Positions 9,029-16,576 of a DNA stretch of 64,000 nucleotides are shown piece by piece. Numbering within the stretch: position 1 is the first letter of the stretch; every line of letters starts with the position of its first letter. Origin of the DNA: Moorena producens 3L (GTDB lineage: Bacteria > Cyanobacteriota > Cyanobacteriia > Cyanobacteriales > Coleofasciculaceae). The notes under the pieces are model-generated. The model searched no databases. It worked only from the letters and a program-made list of their open reading frames with translations, and was not told where the DNA came from. Both the position numbers and the translations under genes were made by a program. The DNA lies in NCBI RefSeq assembly GCF_000211815.1, contig NZ_GL890954.1:39635-103634 (forward strand), written 5' to 3'.

Positions 9029-10006
9029 CTAAACCATAAACAACTCTGTAAAACTAAAATTACCACCATAGTCTATTTTAATACTGAATTTATCCCCATA
9101 ATCAGCACTAAACCTTAGCTGGATGCCAAGATCATCAAGTTGTGATTGTGCTTCTATAAATGTTTGACCTGAGTCATCAAGTACAATCATCTTGGTATTT
9201 TCTGGTAAATCCTTTGGGTTGCTGATAGCATATAGCTGTAGAAAAATATCGACTTCATTATTAGTTTCTATAGCTACATTGAGCACTAAAGCCATCTGGT
9301 ATCTATTATCCCAGCTAATTTTTTTAACTCGATGGACTCCTTTGATGTGCCTAAGAGCATATCTATAAGAAGGTTGTACTGTTCCTAAAATCTCGTGCCA
9401 TGGATGCCAATTTTGTTGCTCCGCCTCACGAAAGTCATTGCCCAACCAATTCTTCAAGTTGATTGCCTTCTGAACAAGTTCAGTCTGCCACGGATTTAGC
9501 ACTGATGTTTCAGGTTCTAGCAGCTCATAAATTATCTCATAAATATCAAAGTCCTTATCAAAGCAGTCTTCTAATGACTGACGATCTAACACTTGTTTGA
9601 CTGAAAAAACTGGCAAAACTGGAAAAGTAAAGCCCATAGAATTTAATTGTTGAGCATTTAAGGTTACAAAGGCTTCCAGATTATTAGCGATTGCACAAAC
9701 CAGCTCTTCAGCAACTTCAAAACCTGTCACCTTTATAAGGTCGTATAATCGATCTTTCTCCAAGATGGTGTAATCGACAGAGCATTCCTTTAGAATTCCC
9801 ATTACCAGAGATAAAATTTCTGTCGCATCTTTTTCGCTCCTCAGGATTTTGGCGTAATAAAAGAATTTCGCCACAGTCGATTTGGCAACATAGCCCTCAA
9901 TTCGCTGGGATTCAATAATTTCCAACAACTTTAGCGTCTGTTCCGAAAACGACTCTTGCTCGATCAGGAGACACATCAAGACGCTTAAACCGACCAAAAT
10001 CCTCAT
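9029..10006 (-). CDS. PIN-like domain fused to DUF1822 C-terminal domain
   Basis: Residues 1-130 look like a PIN (VapC-like) fold: SEQTLKLLEIIESQRIEGYV, then a helical stretch and FVTLNAQQLN before PVLPV. Where an active PIN nuclease has an N-terminal aspartate (LLDTNVLLD), this protein has ILVGLSVLMC, so the metal-binding site looks lost. The C-terminal half (from about NPWQTELVQKAINLKNWL to the end) is DUF1822, with the typical VDIFLQLY...LP...KMIVLD and a final GDKFSIKIDYGG. DUF1822 genes commonly sit before CHAT-domain genes in cyanobacteria, as here. The function is unknown; an inactive PIN could act as a sensor or binding domain. Confidence 0.7.
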   Translation of the reverse strand: MRILVGLSVLMCLLIEQESFSEQTLKLLEIIESQRIEGYVAKSTVAKFFYYAKILRSEKDATEILSLVMGILKECSVDYTILEKDRLYDLIKVTGFEVAEELVCAIANNLEAFVTLNAQQLNSMGFTFPVLPVFSVKQVLDRQSLEDCFDKDFDIYEIIYELLEPETSVLNPWQTELVQKAINLKNWLGNDFREAEQQNWHPWHEILGTVQPSYRYALRHIKGVHRVKKISWDNRYQMALVLNVAIETNNEVDIFLQLYAISNPKDLPENTKMIVLDDSGQTFIEAQSQLDDLGIQLRFSADYGDKFSIKIDYGGNFSFTELFMV

Positions 10007-10172
10007 GATTGAACATCAATAGCAGTTCTCAAATGAATAGACTACAGTGAACACACCCAGTGAACACACCCAGTGAATCTTGGTTACACCAACAGCTCAT
10101 TCTCAGCTTACCCCCTAATCACGGATGGGGGCTATTCAAGTCAAAACCGCTGTATGCATCTTGTTACTAAAT

Positions 10173-10658
10173 TTAGTAGTCCCTGAATTTAGAGTCTTTC
10201 GGAATCTCGGGGTTGACTGAGGACTGTTGATCTTTTAGTAGCTTGCGCAATCGCGCTGATTTAGACCCCTTTGATAGAGAAGACCGAGGTTTACGGCTGC
10301 TTGGCTCCTGATCCAGTACGTGGTTTAGATTCTCCTTCATCTCCATGAATAACTCTTGCAATTCATCCAGACGCCTCTCTACATTGGAGTCAGTCTTAGG
10401 TACAGGGGATACTCCCAGGGATTGAGCAACTCCTTGAATGGCAAGTGCGAGATCAGTAACATTGGTTTGTTTTCTGAGGTTCTCAACGGAGGCTTCTACT
10501 ACTGTTAAACGCTCCTCTACTGAGTCATCGGTTTCCAAACCCTGTCTCAGCAGTCTGTTGATCAACTCTGTCACTGAAATGCCCTTCTCCTCAGCGCGCT
10601 CTTTGAGGGCTTGTGCTAGGTCTTCAGATAGTCTGAAGCTAACTAGTTTCCTAGACAT
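10173..10658 (-). CDS. ribbon-helix-helix DNA-binding protein with C-terminal extension
   Basis: The first 45 residues (SRKLVSFRLSEDLAQALKER, then GISVTELINRLLRQGL) form a CopG/Arc-type ribbon-helix-helix: a beta strand followed by two helices. The remaining 115 residues are charged, with a possible coiled coil (RRLDELQELFMEMKENLNHV) and a basic, serine-rich tail, and I do not recognise them. Twenty nt upstream of the ATG two 28-bp direct repeats carry the palindrome ATACGTAT, a likely autoregulatory operator. The divergent small membrane gene at 10909 has a third copy before it. The protein is probably a repressor of both. Confidence 0.75.
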   Translation of the reverse strand: MSRKLVSFRLSEDLAQALKERAEEKGISVTELINRLLRQGLETDDSVEERLTVVEASVENLRKQTNVTDLALAIQGVAQSLGVSPVPKTDSNVERRLDELQELFMEMKENLNHVLDQEPSSRKPRSSLSKGSKSARLRKLLKDQQSSVNPEIPKDSKFRDY

Positions 10659-10677
10659 AACAATTTATTGACATTAA

Positions 10678-10737
10678 CTAGTGATATACGTATTATAGCT
10701 TTTTTGGAGGCTAGTGATATACGTATTATAGCTTTTT
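10678..10737. promoter_or_regulatory. two direct-repeat operators with ATACGTAT palindromes
   Basis: CTAGTGATATACGTATTATA followed by GCTTTTT occurs at 10678-10705 and again at 10711-10737, spaced 33 bp or about three helical turns. Each contains the self-complementary ATACGTAT (10686-10693 and 10719-10726). The position just upstream of the RHH gene fits cooperative binding of RHH dimers. Confidence 0.65.
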
Positions 10738-10855
10738 GGTGATCAGTGTGATCAGAAATTACTATGATCTGGTTCCCATAACCCAGTAAATATAGGTATT
10801 TAGGCTTTTTTGAAAAAAATATCCCCCAAGTCAGCCTGTCTGCTAGTGGTAAAAT

Positions 10856-10876
10856 TCGCTATACGTATGATATACA
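10856..10876. promoter_or_regulatory. third ATACGTAT operator-like site
   Basis: GCTATACGTATGATATAC lies about 40 nt upstream of the small gene at 10909 and shares the palindrome and flanking GATATAC with the sites near the RHH gene. Confidence 0.5.
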
Positions 10877-10908
10877 AAATATATATGTACATCACTTAAG
10901 GGGTCAAA

Positions 10909-11157
10909 ATGAAACGTGCCACTCTCAGGGACCATTTCAGAAGAGCGAAAACTCCGATAGCGGTAGTGAGCGCAATACTTGTCGGAGCTAACGCTGGGAT
11001 TCAGATTTGGCAAAATTTAGATTTAAACAGTCAAATCCAGGAGATTATCAACAAAATATCGGCTCATAGTGAGTCTTCTGCTGAAACAAGCAGGAAAGAT
11101 ACGGACCTTCCTGAAGATCTACCTCCTAAACTCTTAAGAAGCTACAAAAATCCGTGA
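10909..11157 (+). CDS. small membrane protein, apparently frameshifted at its 3' end
   Basis: 82 residues with a ribosome-binding site AAGGGG at about 10897. A basic start (MKRATLRDHFRRAKTP) is followed by one probable membrane segment (IAVVSAILVGANAGIQIW) and a polar tail. It ends at a TGA just after a run of five A (11146-11150). Removing one A would continue the frame for 68 more codons to the stop at 11351, giving a protein of about 148 residues. I do not recognise the family. It diverges from the RHH gene and shares its operator motif, so the two are probably co-regulated. Confidence 0.5.
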   Translation: MKRATLRDHFRRAKTPIAVVSAILVGANAGIQIWQNLDLNSQIQEIINKISAHSESSAETSRKDTDLPEDLPPKLLRSYKNP

Positions 11158-11353
11158 CCTGCCCACCCAGTGGCAAGGGGAATGGGTGGATTCGGGTGCA
11201 TATCTACCTATGGTGATCAATGCTCCCTGTTTTAGGGAGGCAACTGAGTTGGGACTTAAAAATTGTTCAAGTCCGGTTAAGTATAGTAATGTGAATAATT
11301 TCGACAAAGAGCTAGATGCAGCATTTGCGATCAACGTCTTGCCGTTACGGTAA
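11150..11353 (+). pseudogene. out-of-frame continuation of the small membrane protein
   Basis: In the +1 frame the sequence reads KIRDLPTQWQGEW, then VDSGAYLPMVINAPCFRE and ends DAAFAINVLPLR before TAA. It has no start codon of its own and an in-frame stop (11135-11137) precedes it. The composition is protein-like and it ends just before hrcA. It is best explained as the C-terminal part of the upstream gene after a single-base change in the A run, a real mutation or a sequencing error. Confidence 0.4.
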
Positions 11354-11362
11354 CACTTCCCT

Positions 11363-12454
11363 TTAAGCTGGTTGACTCAAGGCTTCAGTTAGATAATCCG
11401 CCGCTGCTTCTACTAATGCGATCGCATTTTCATAAATCATGCGAGTTGGTCCAATAATTCCCACACTTCCCACTGGGACTTGGTCTTGCTGATAGTTAGC
11501 AGATACCAAAGTACAGCCACGCATCGGTTCCAAGGAATTCTCGGCACCAATCCTAATTTTCACACGAGACTTAAATTCCAACTCTTCCGGTACTTTAAAG
11601 ATTACTGACCACAGTTGCTCCTGTTCCTCTTCCAACAGATGTAGCAAGTCTAGAGTCTGGTCTATTTCCGAAAATTCTGGTTGACGCAACACCTCTGAGA
11701 TGCCACGAATCATAATCGGGCTGGACTTAGGTACTACAGTGCGACGGGTCAACTCAGTTAATAAATTGCTTAAAAAATCCGCATAGCGGACAAATTCTCG
11801 GTCTAATTCACTCCAATCTAATTTCTCCAATTCCGTGAGAGTTCGCCCTCGCAGCTTACTATTCAAGAAGTTAGATAATATTTTTAACTCCCGCTCCACA
11901 ATCGACTCATCAACCGTGCTATCATCCTCTGACTGGGGCAGATTCATCAATACCGACTGAGTTTCATAACTATCCGTAACTATAATCAACATCACCTGTC
12001 CTAGCTCTAGGTGCATCAACTGTAGATGGCGCAGGCGAGTAGTGCGATTGTCAGGGAAAGTAATTAAAGCAATATATCCACTGACTGTTGCCAGAATTTG
12101 AGCAGCATCCCTTAGCAATACCTCAAACTTAGCTTCCTCCCAGTTCAACTTCTCTGCCAGTAAATTTTCAACATACTGACTCAAGGTTTCTGACGGTTGA
12201 ATCAGCTGGTCAACATAGGTTCGATAACCTGAATCAGAAGGAACCCTACCTGCAGAGGTGTGGGGTTGATATAGTAGTCCAACTTTTTCCAACATACTCA
12301 TGCAAGAGCGAATCGTGGCTGGACTAACACTCAGGTCATATTCTTGAACCAAGGCTTTAGAACCAACCGGTTCCGCCGTGGCAATATAGTGACGAATAGT
12401 CGCCCAGAGAATATGTTGTTGCCGAGTTGTTAAACTTAGTTGTTGGCGAGACAT
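11363..12454 (-). CDS. hrcA: heat-inducible transcription repressor HrcA
   Basis: 363 residues, the usual length. An N-terminal winged-helix domain (LTTRQQHILWATIRHYIATAEPVGSK, split as LTTRQQHILWATIRHYIA and TAEPVGSKAL) is followed by the GAF-like dimerisation region. The conserved GRVPSDSGYRTYVDQL near residue 65 and the C-terminal VGSVGIIGPTRMIYENAIAL are diagnostic. HrcA represses groE and dnaK chaperone genes by binding the CIRCE inverted repeat. I see no CIRCE (TTAGCACTC-N9-GAGTGCTAA) in its own upstream region and no chaperone gene here, so its targets are elsewhere. Confidence 0.95.
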   Translation of the reverse strand: MSRQQLSLTTRQQHILWATIRHYIATAEPVGSKALVQEYDLSVSPATIRSCMSMLEKVGLLYQPHTSAGRVPSDSGYRTYVDQLIQPSETLSQYVENLLAEKLNWEEAKFEVLLRDAAQILATVSGYIALITFPDNRTTRLRHLQLMHLELGQVMLIIVTDSYETQSVLMNLPQSEDDSTVDESIVERELKILSNFLNSKLRGRTLTELEKLDWSELDREFVRYADFLSNLLTELTRRTVVPKSSPIMIRGISEVLRQPEFSEIDQTLDLLHLLEEEQEQLWSVIFKVPEELEFKSRVKIRIGAENSLEPMRGCTLVSANYQQDQVPVGSVGIIGPTRMIYENAIALVEAAADYLTEALSQPA

Positions 12455-12755
12455 TTTGAACCAAAGCTGAACTTAATTTGAAAGGGAAAAAAGTCTAAAT
12501 TAGAGGGAGGAGTTACCATTAAGGTGATCAAACATACTAATAATGGAATGTTGCCTAAAAGCTGGGTCTAGTTAAGCCTGCTTTAGTCCAAAACAGTAGG
12601 GCTGATAATTAGATATCCCAATCAATCACCAAAAATCAGGGTTGGTTTTGGTGAAACTTGGAAGTATCTGGGATTTATCCATAGCTATGGCAGCGTCTGC
12701 TCACCCAAGGATTAAGTTGGTTATTAATACATTTTATCTAAAAATATTTGCTGTA

Positions 12756-12769
12756 AGAACATTTGTTCT
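12756..12769. promoter_or_regulatory. GAAC-N4-GTTC palindrome
   Basis: AGAACATTTGTTCT is a 6-bp inverted repeat around TT in the otherwise featureless gap between hrcA and the rhodanese gene. It matches the Gram-positive LexA half-site layout, but cyanobacterial LexA boxes differ. Which protein binds it, if any, is unknown. The rest of 12455-12815 shows nothing. Confidence 0.25.
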
Positions 12770-12815
12770 AAGATAGCAGAATCTACTCATAGCAGTAGTT
12801 AGTAGTGAGCTGCAA

Positions 12816-13175
12816 TTAGTAACGAGGAATGCTATGATCAACTATGATTGAGTATGCGTCAATACCCCCAGCTACATTCTTGACATTCGTGAACCCCTGA
12901 CTGATTAACCACTGACACATCTGAGCAGAGCGCATACCATGATGGCACATCACCATGGTTTCAACTGCGGGATCAAAGCGAGTAGAGATTTCCCCAGACC
13001 ACTGAGCAAATTCACTCAAAGGCAGAATTTCAAACCCTTCTATAGAAGCGATCGCAACTTCTTGCCGTTCTCGGACATCAATAAGCTGTAACTGCTCCGG
13101 GGAATCTGCCATCTGCCTTGCCAGTTGTTCAACACTGATTTCAAGAAGAGGTTGATCAAACGATTGAGCGACCAT
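12816..13175 (-). CDS. rhodanese-like domain protein
   Basis: A single rhodanese domain of 119 residues. LQLIDVRERQEVAIASIEG is the conserved strand and first CH2 motif. The active-site loop is CHHGMRSA, whose cysteine would carry the persulfide, and it is followed by the typical GFTNVKNVAGGIDAYS. Single-domain rhodaneses handle sulfur transfer or act as redox and arsenate accessory proteins; the substrate cannot be told from sequence. The gene stands alone, with no partner on the same strand. Confidence 0.9.
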   Translation of the reverse strand: MVAQSFDQPLLEISVEQLARQMADSPEQLQLIDVRERQEVAIASIEGFEILPLSEFAQWSGEISTRFDPAVETMVMCHHGMRSAQMCQWLISQGFTNVKNVAGGIDAYSIIVDHSIPRY

Positions 13176-13317
13176 AGGACGTAAATAGCTGTAACGCGCT
13201 TGTTTTCGTAGTTTTGACCTTTATTCTACCTCTAGTAATCGCAATTTTATTTATTCACCCTAAATATAATGAGCAGATGATGGGGTGATCAGCTATCAAA
13301 ACTTACTGAAATTTGAG

Positions 13318-13342
13318 AACCCCCGCGCTTTTAGCCGGGGGA
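13318..13342. repeat. IS200/IS605-type hairpin next to the small RHH gene
   Basis: CCCCGCGCTTTTAGCCGGGG closely matches the hairpin at the other side of the tnpB unit (15009-15031, CCCCCGTGCTTTAGCCGGGG) in the same orientation. It may be the left boundary of the element, a relic of another right end, or the terminator of the gene at 13362. Confidence 0.55.
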
Positions 13343-13361
13343 TGAAAAAGAGAGACTGGAT

Positions 13362-13565
13362 TTATCCAGTCGTGTCCTCTATTTGACTTCTAGCCCAACG
13401 TTCTATAAATTCACCAACACTGGTGTTTGAGTCCTTGGCGGAAAGTTGTAACCACTTCCACACACTGTCAGTGAACATTATAGTGTGTGGTTTTTTGAGT
13501 TCATCGTAATAGACAGGAACTCCCCTCATCTTTTTCTTTGAGTTTTTCTGGTTTTGAATTGACAT
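13362..13565 (-). CDS. small ribbon-helix-helix-like protein divergent from tnpB
   Basis: 67 residues: a basic N-terminus (NQKNSKKKMRG), a strand (HTIMFTDSVWKWL) and a helix pair ending TSVGEFIERWARSQ, a CopG-like pattern. It is transcribed away from tnpB, with only 56 nt between the two starts. That gap contains TACGTATAGACTAGACATATG (13576-13596 region), a plausible shared operator. I infer that it represses itself and tnpB. It could also be a stray antitoxin-like gene; no toxin is next to it. Confidence 0.6.
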   Translation of the reverse strand: MSIQNQKNSKKKMRGVPVYYDELKKPHTIMFTDSVWKWLQLSAKDSNTSVGEFIERWARSQIEDTTG

Positions 13566-13621
13566 ATTTAGACCCTACGTATAGACTAGACATATGGTAA
13601 CAAAAGAGGTCGAGGTTATCA

Positions 13622-14995
13622 ATGTATAAGACGATACCAGTAAAAGCTGTTTTTTCAGATGAAGAAAAAGCGTTTTGGGAATTTCAATGCCAGCAAGCTA
13701 ATAGCTTATTTAACTGCGCTATTTATTACGCAAAACAGAAACACTATAAATGGCTAGAAGAGCAGCAGGCTTATACAACTTATTGGCGAGAAGACGAACT
13801 AAAGGCAGGTTGGACGACCTACAAATGTGGGGTTAAATACCCTGAGATAGATAAAGCTTTAAAAATGTCGCCTCACTACAAAGCTATGGCTGCCCAATCT
13901 GCTCAGCAGACTCTTAAAACTGTAGGAGAGGCGATCGCAAGCTATAACCAGTTAGTTGGATTATATTACAAAGGAGAAGTTGACAAACCTAGATTTCCTC
14001 GTTACAGAAAATCCGGTGGATTAGCTTCTGTTACTTTCCCTAGGCAGGCGCTCACTTATAAGCAGGGTTTGTTTTATCCTTCAGTTAGCAAAGAAAGTAA
14101 GCCAGAACTGCTAACTCAAATAACCTTAGATCCTCCGGACTTTATAGATCCGGATTGGGTTAAAGAGGTCGCAGTTCGCCCCTGTTATGGACAGCTGTGG
14201 ATCGACTGGATCATAGAGGATGGGAAGCAGCCACTAGCTACTAATCCAGATCTCAATTACTCCCAAGCCTTGGGTATAGATCATGGTGGAGATAATTGGC
14301 TGACCTGCGTTTCGACCTTAGGGAAGAGCTTCATTGTAGATGGAAAGAAGCTCAAGGCTATGAATCAAGGCTATTCCCGATTAGTAGCGAAACATAAAAC
14401 TGGAAAACCAGAAAAATACTGGAATTCAACCCTAGACAGAATCCAGTTGAAGCGAAACAATCAAATGAGGGACGCAGTCAACAAAGCTGCCCGATTTATT
14501 ATTAATCGCTGCTTGAACGACGGAATAGGAAACATAGTAATAGGTTGGAACGAAGGCCAAAAGAGCCGTTCCAATATGGGGAGAAAAGGTAATCAAAAGT
14601 TTGTAGTTATTCCCACTAAACGACTAATAGAAAGGCTTAAGCAACTTTGTCTCGAATATGGAATAAAGCTCATAATCACAGAAGAGTCATACACTAGTAA
14701 AGCGTCTTTCTTGGATGACGACTCCTTACCGAAATTAGGTGCAAAACCCGAAGGATGGAGGCCATCTGGCAAAAGAGTTAGGCGCGGACTTTATCAGACT
14801 GCTTCAGGAATGTTGATCAACGCCGATTGTAACGGCGCTGGTAACATCCTCAGAAAAGTAACCACACAGCCATTCGACCTGGCTAAGGTGGCTAGGGGAG
14901 CATTGACACTCCCGCACCGATACGATTTATTCAGTCACTTGTCTAAATCATATCGATATAAGGGTGGAGCGGTACGGGTTCACCCTACCGCGTAA
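13622..14995 (+). CDS. tnpB: TnpB-family RNA-guided nuclease, rearranged RuvC centre
   Basis: 457 residues. An N-terminal OrfB helix-turn-helix region precedes a RuvC-like domain. RuvC-I aspartate is in GIDHGGDNWL. The usual RuvC-II glutamate site (VIED in most TnpBs) reads VIGWNEG here, and a glutamate appears about 45 residues later in ITEESYTSKASF. RuvC-III is in NADCNGAGNIL. The zinc-finger CXXC pairs are absent. This arrangement recalls Fanzor proteins and their TnpB relatives. No tnpA is present, so it cannot transpose by itself. Its 3' end and the hairpin at 15009 probably encode the guide (omega) RNA. A divergent RHH gene precedes it. Confidence 0.85.
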   Translation: MYKTIPVKAVFSDEEKAFWEFQCQQANSLFNCAIYYAKQKHYKWLEEQQAYTTYWREDELKAGWTTYKCGVKYPEIDKALKMSPHYKAMAAQSAQQTLKTVGEAIASYNQLVGLYYKGEVDKPRFPRYRKSGGLASVTFPRQALTYKQGLFYPSVSKESKPELLTQITLDPPDFIDPDWVKEVAVRPCYGQLWIDWIIEDGKQPLATNPDLNYSQALGIDHGGDNWLTCVSTLGKSFIVDGKKLKAMNQGYSRLVAKHKTGKPEKYWNSTLDRIQLKRNNQMRDAVNKAARFIINRCLNDGIGNIVIGWNEGQKSRSNMGRKGNQKFVVIPTKRLIERLKQLCLEYGIKLIITEESYTSKASFLDDDSLPKLGAKPEGWRPSGKRVRRGLYQTASGMLINADCNGAGNILRKVTTQPFDLAKVARGALTLPHRYDLFSHLSKSYRYKGGAVRVHPTA

Positions 14996-15004
14996 CATCC
15001 TTTA

Positions 15005-15036
15005 AGAATCCCCCGTGCTTTAGCCGGGGGAGATGT
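15005..15036 (+). repeat. right end of the tnpB element (hairpin)
   Basis: CCCCCGTGCTTTAGCCGGGG plus GATGTCAA, a typical IS200/IS605-like right end, just after the tnpB stop. An omega RNA would read through it, with the guide in the flank after about 15036. The next 290 bp (to 15330) show no gene. Confidence 0.6.
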
Positions 15037-15330
15037 CAAGGTGGCTGATTAATATCTACCAATATTTAAAGTAGTTACCATCAGTATTAACATCCGGTGC
15101 CCAAACTATTCTTTTTATTCCCAAGTTCCATACAGCGTAAACGCATCTAATGGTGAAATGCCTACTCGATATGAAACTAATACGATAAGTAATTTTGCTT
15201 ATTAATTTTGTAATCTTGTCTGAGTAAGGCTTCTATAGTTTAGATGTTTTTGCCCTGAATTTCCATAGGAAAGTAAATTTTCAAAAATCTTAAAGCTAGT
15301 TGAATCTACCATTCAATGACGCAATCACTA

Positions 15331-15513
15331 AGAGGTTGTCTGAGAAGTCTCATTTGCTACATCCAAGCCCCCGTTGTTCCCCCAAGCGAGGGATTGCTCG
15401 CTTGGGGTACTTTTAGCAGCAAATTGATTCTTGTTCCCCCCAAGCGAGGGATTGCTCGCTAGGGCGGCTAGGGGGGCAAAATTCAGTATAAAAAAACTTT
15501 TCAGATATCCTCT
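15331..15513. mobile_element. 183-bp MITE with AGAGG-N-T-N-TCTGA-N-AAGT ends
   Basis: The left end AGAGGTTGTCTGAGAAGT (15331) and the reverse complement of the right end (AGAGGATATCTGAAAAGT, 15496-15513) match at 15 of 18 positions. Inside are two copies of the palindrome CAAGCGAGGGATTGCTCGCT. No transposase is encoded; an open frame across it on the minus strand is made of repeats and is not called. Confidence 0.7.
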
Positions 15514-15577
15514 AAGATCGAGATTAGAGGCAAACAACTGCTCAGCAATACTAATCACCTCTTCAAGGAGGCTTTAA

Positions 15578-15676
15578 ATGATTAAACTATCGACACCCTT
15601 TACCATGATCGCCCTTACCAGCGCTTCTATTTGCTATAAACTGTTGCGCGTGTGCCGTACTTTTCCAAAAATATAA
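15578..15676 (+). pseudogene. 32-codon ORF with a signal-peptide-like start, probable gene remnant
   Basis: A strong ribosome-binding site (AAGGAGG, 15565-15571) precedes ATG and MIKLSTPFTMIALTSASI, a short hydrophobic start that looks like the beginning of a signal peptide. The frame then runs into CRTFPKI and stops. Either an exported-protein gene was truncated here, perhaps by the neighbouring MITE, or this is a short membrane peptide. 15677-15992 holds no gene that I can see. Confidence 0.3.
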
Positions 15677-15992
15677 CAATTTTAAATGAACAAGACTTGA
15701 GATTTTGACGTACCAGTTGAGGCTCTTCTTATCTGCAACTGATAGGACCTCAAGTAGCATCTCAAGTAGCTTTTAAGCTGATAGCTGATAGCTTAAGCTA
15801 ATTGCTAAATAATAAATTAACGACAAAGGTATCAATTAATAATCAATGTGGCAGATAGCATAGTGTCACAGTTATTCCTATCAAACAACAGAGGTTTATA
15901 GGAAAATATAAGTAAGTACTGTAATTGTTTAGAGTTTACTCGTACTCAAATAGGGAGGAAATAGTAACAACTAGTCTTAGGAGGGTTTTGCA

Positions 15993-16460
15993 ATGGTGCG
16001 ACAAGGTCTTAGAGGAGTCATAGCTTTAATAGTAGCCCTCTGTTCTATGCCCGTTTTATCCCAGACAGCGAATTTTGCTTCTTTAAACTTATCACCGGGT
16101 TTTTCCCCAAGTCAGGGAGAAGTCAGTGGTCACACCGGTGGTGCTTACTCGTTGTCATCGATTGCAAATAGCGATCGCAACAATGATCCCTGTATTGGTT
16201 TTGGAGACCCTACTCCAGATCACCTGATGGTTTTGGAGGCAGATTTACCCAGTTTAACTATAGGGGTCAACACAGAGGGAAAGGATACCACTTTACTGAT
16301 TCAGTTTCCCAACAATCAAATCCTTTGTGGGGATGATACAGGTTCCAAAAAAGATGCCAGCATAACTGCACAAAATTGGCCAGCTGGCACATACCAAATC
16401 TGGGTTGGTGCCTTTGAGGGAGGACAACGGTGGGATTACACCCTGACGGCTGTTGAGTAA
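15993..16460 (+). CDS. exported protein of unknown function (PPC-like fold)
   Basis: 155 residues with a clear Sec signal peptide (MVRQGLRGVIALIVALCS, cleavage probably near VLSQ-TANF). The mature part has two cysteines (NDPCIGFG and QILCGDD) that could form a disulfide. It ends with WPAGTYQIWVGAFEGG, the pattern of bacterial pre-peptidase C-terminal domains and related cyanobacterial periplasmic proteins. A ribosome-binding site (TTAGGAGGG) lies about 10 nt before the ATG. No partner gene is obvious; the next gene is cysE, about 115 nt on, after a repeat. Confidence 0.65.
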   Translation: MVRQGLRGVIALIVALCSMPVLSQTANFASLNLSPGFSPSQGEVSGHTGGAYSLSSIANSDRNNDPCIGFGDPTPDHLMVLEADLPSLTIGVNTEGKDTTLLIQFPNNQILCGDDTGSKKDASITAQNWPAGTYQIWVGAFEGGQRWDYTLTAVE

Positions 16461-16467
16461 CCAAAAA

Positions 16468-16527
16468 GCGATGCAGCGAGGTAGCGCGGTCTTGGGGGAA
16501 ACCCCCACTCGCTATTCCATCAAGACA
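16468..16527. repeat. degenerate copy of the 52-bp palindrome
   Basis: GCGATGCAGCGAGGTAGCGC, then GGGGGAAACCCCC and CATCAAGACA. It is the same family as 977-1029 and lies 7 nt after the exported-protein stop. Confidence 0.75.
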
Positions 16528-16576
16528 AGGTAAACTAGTTAGTAATTTGTTCAAGCGTTAATTATGGTGACCCCTA

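Noticed and set aside
12455..12815. CIRCE operator upstream of hrcA
   Set aside because: I looked for TTAGCACTC-N9-GAGTGCTAA and did not find it. The only palindrome there is AGAACATTTGTTCT.
15328..15558. 76-residue minus-strand ORF
   Set aside because: It spans the 183-bp MITE and its palindromes; composition follows the repeat.
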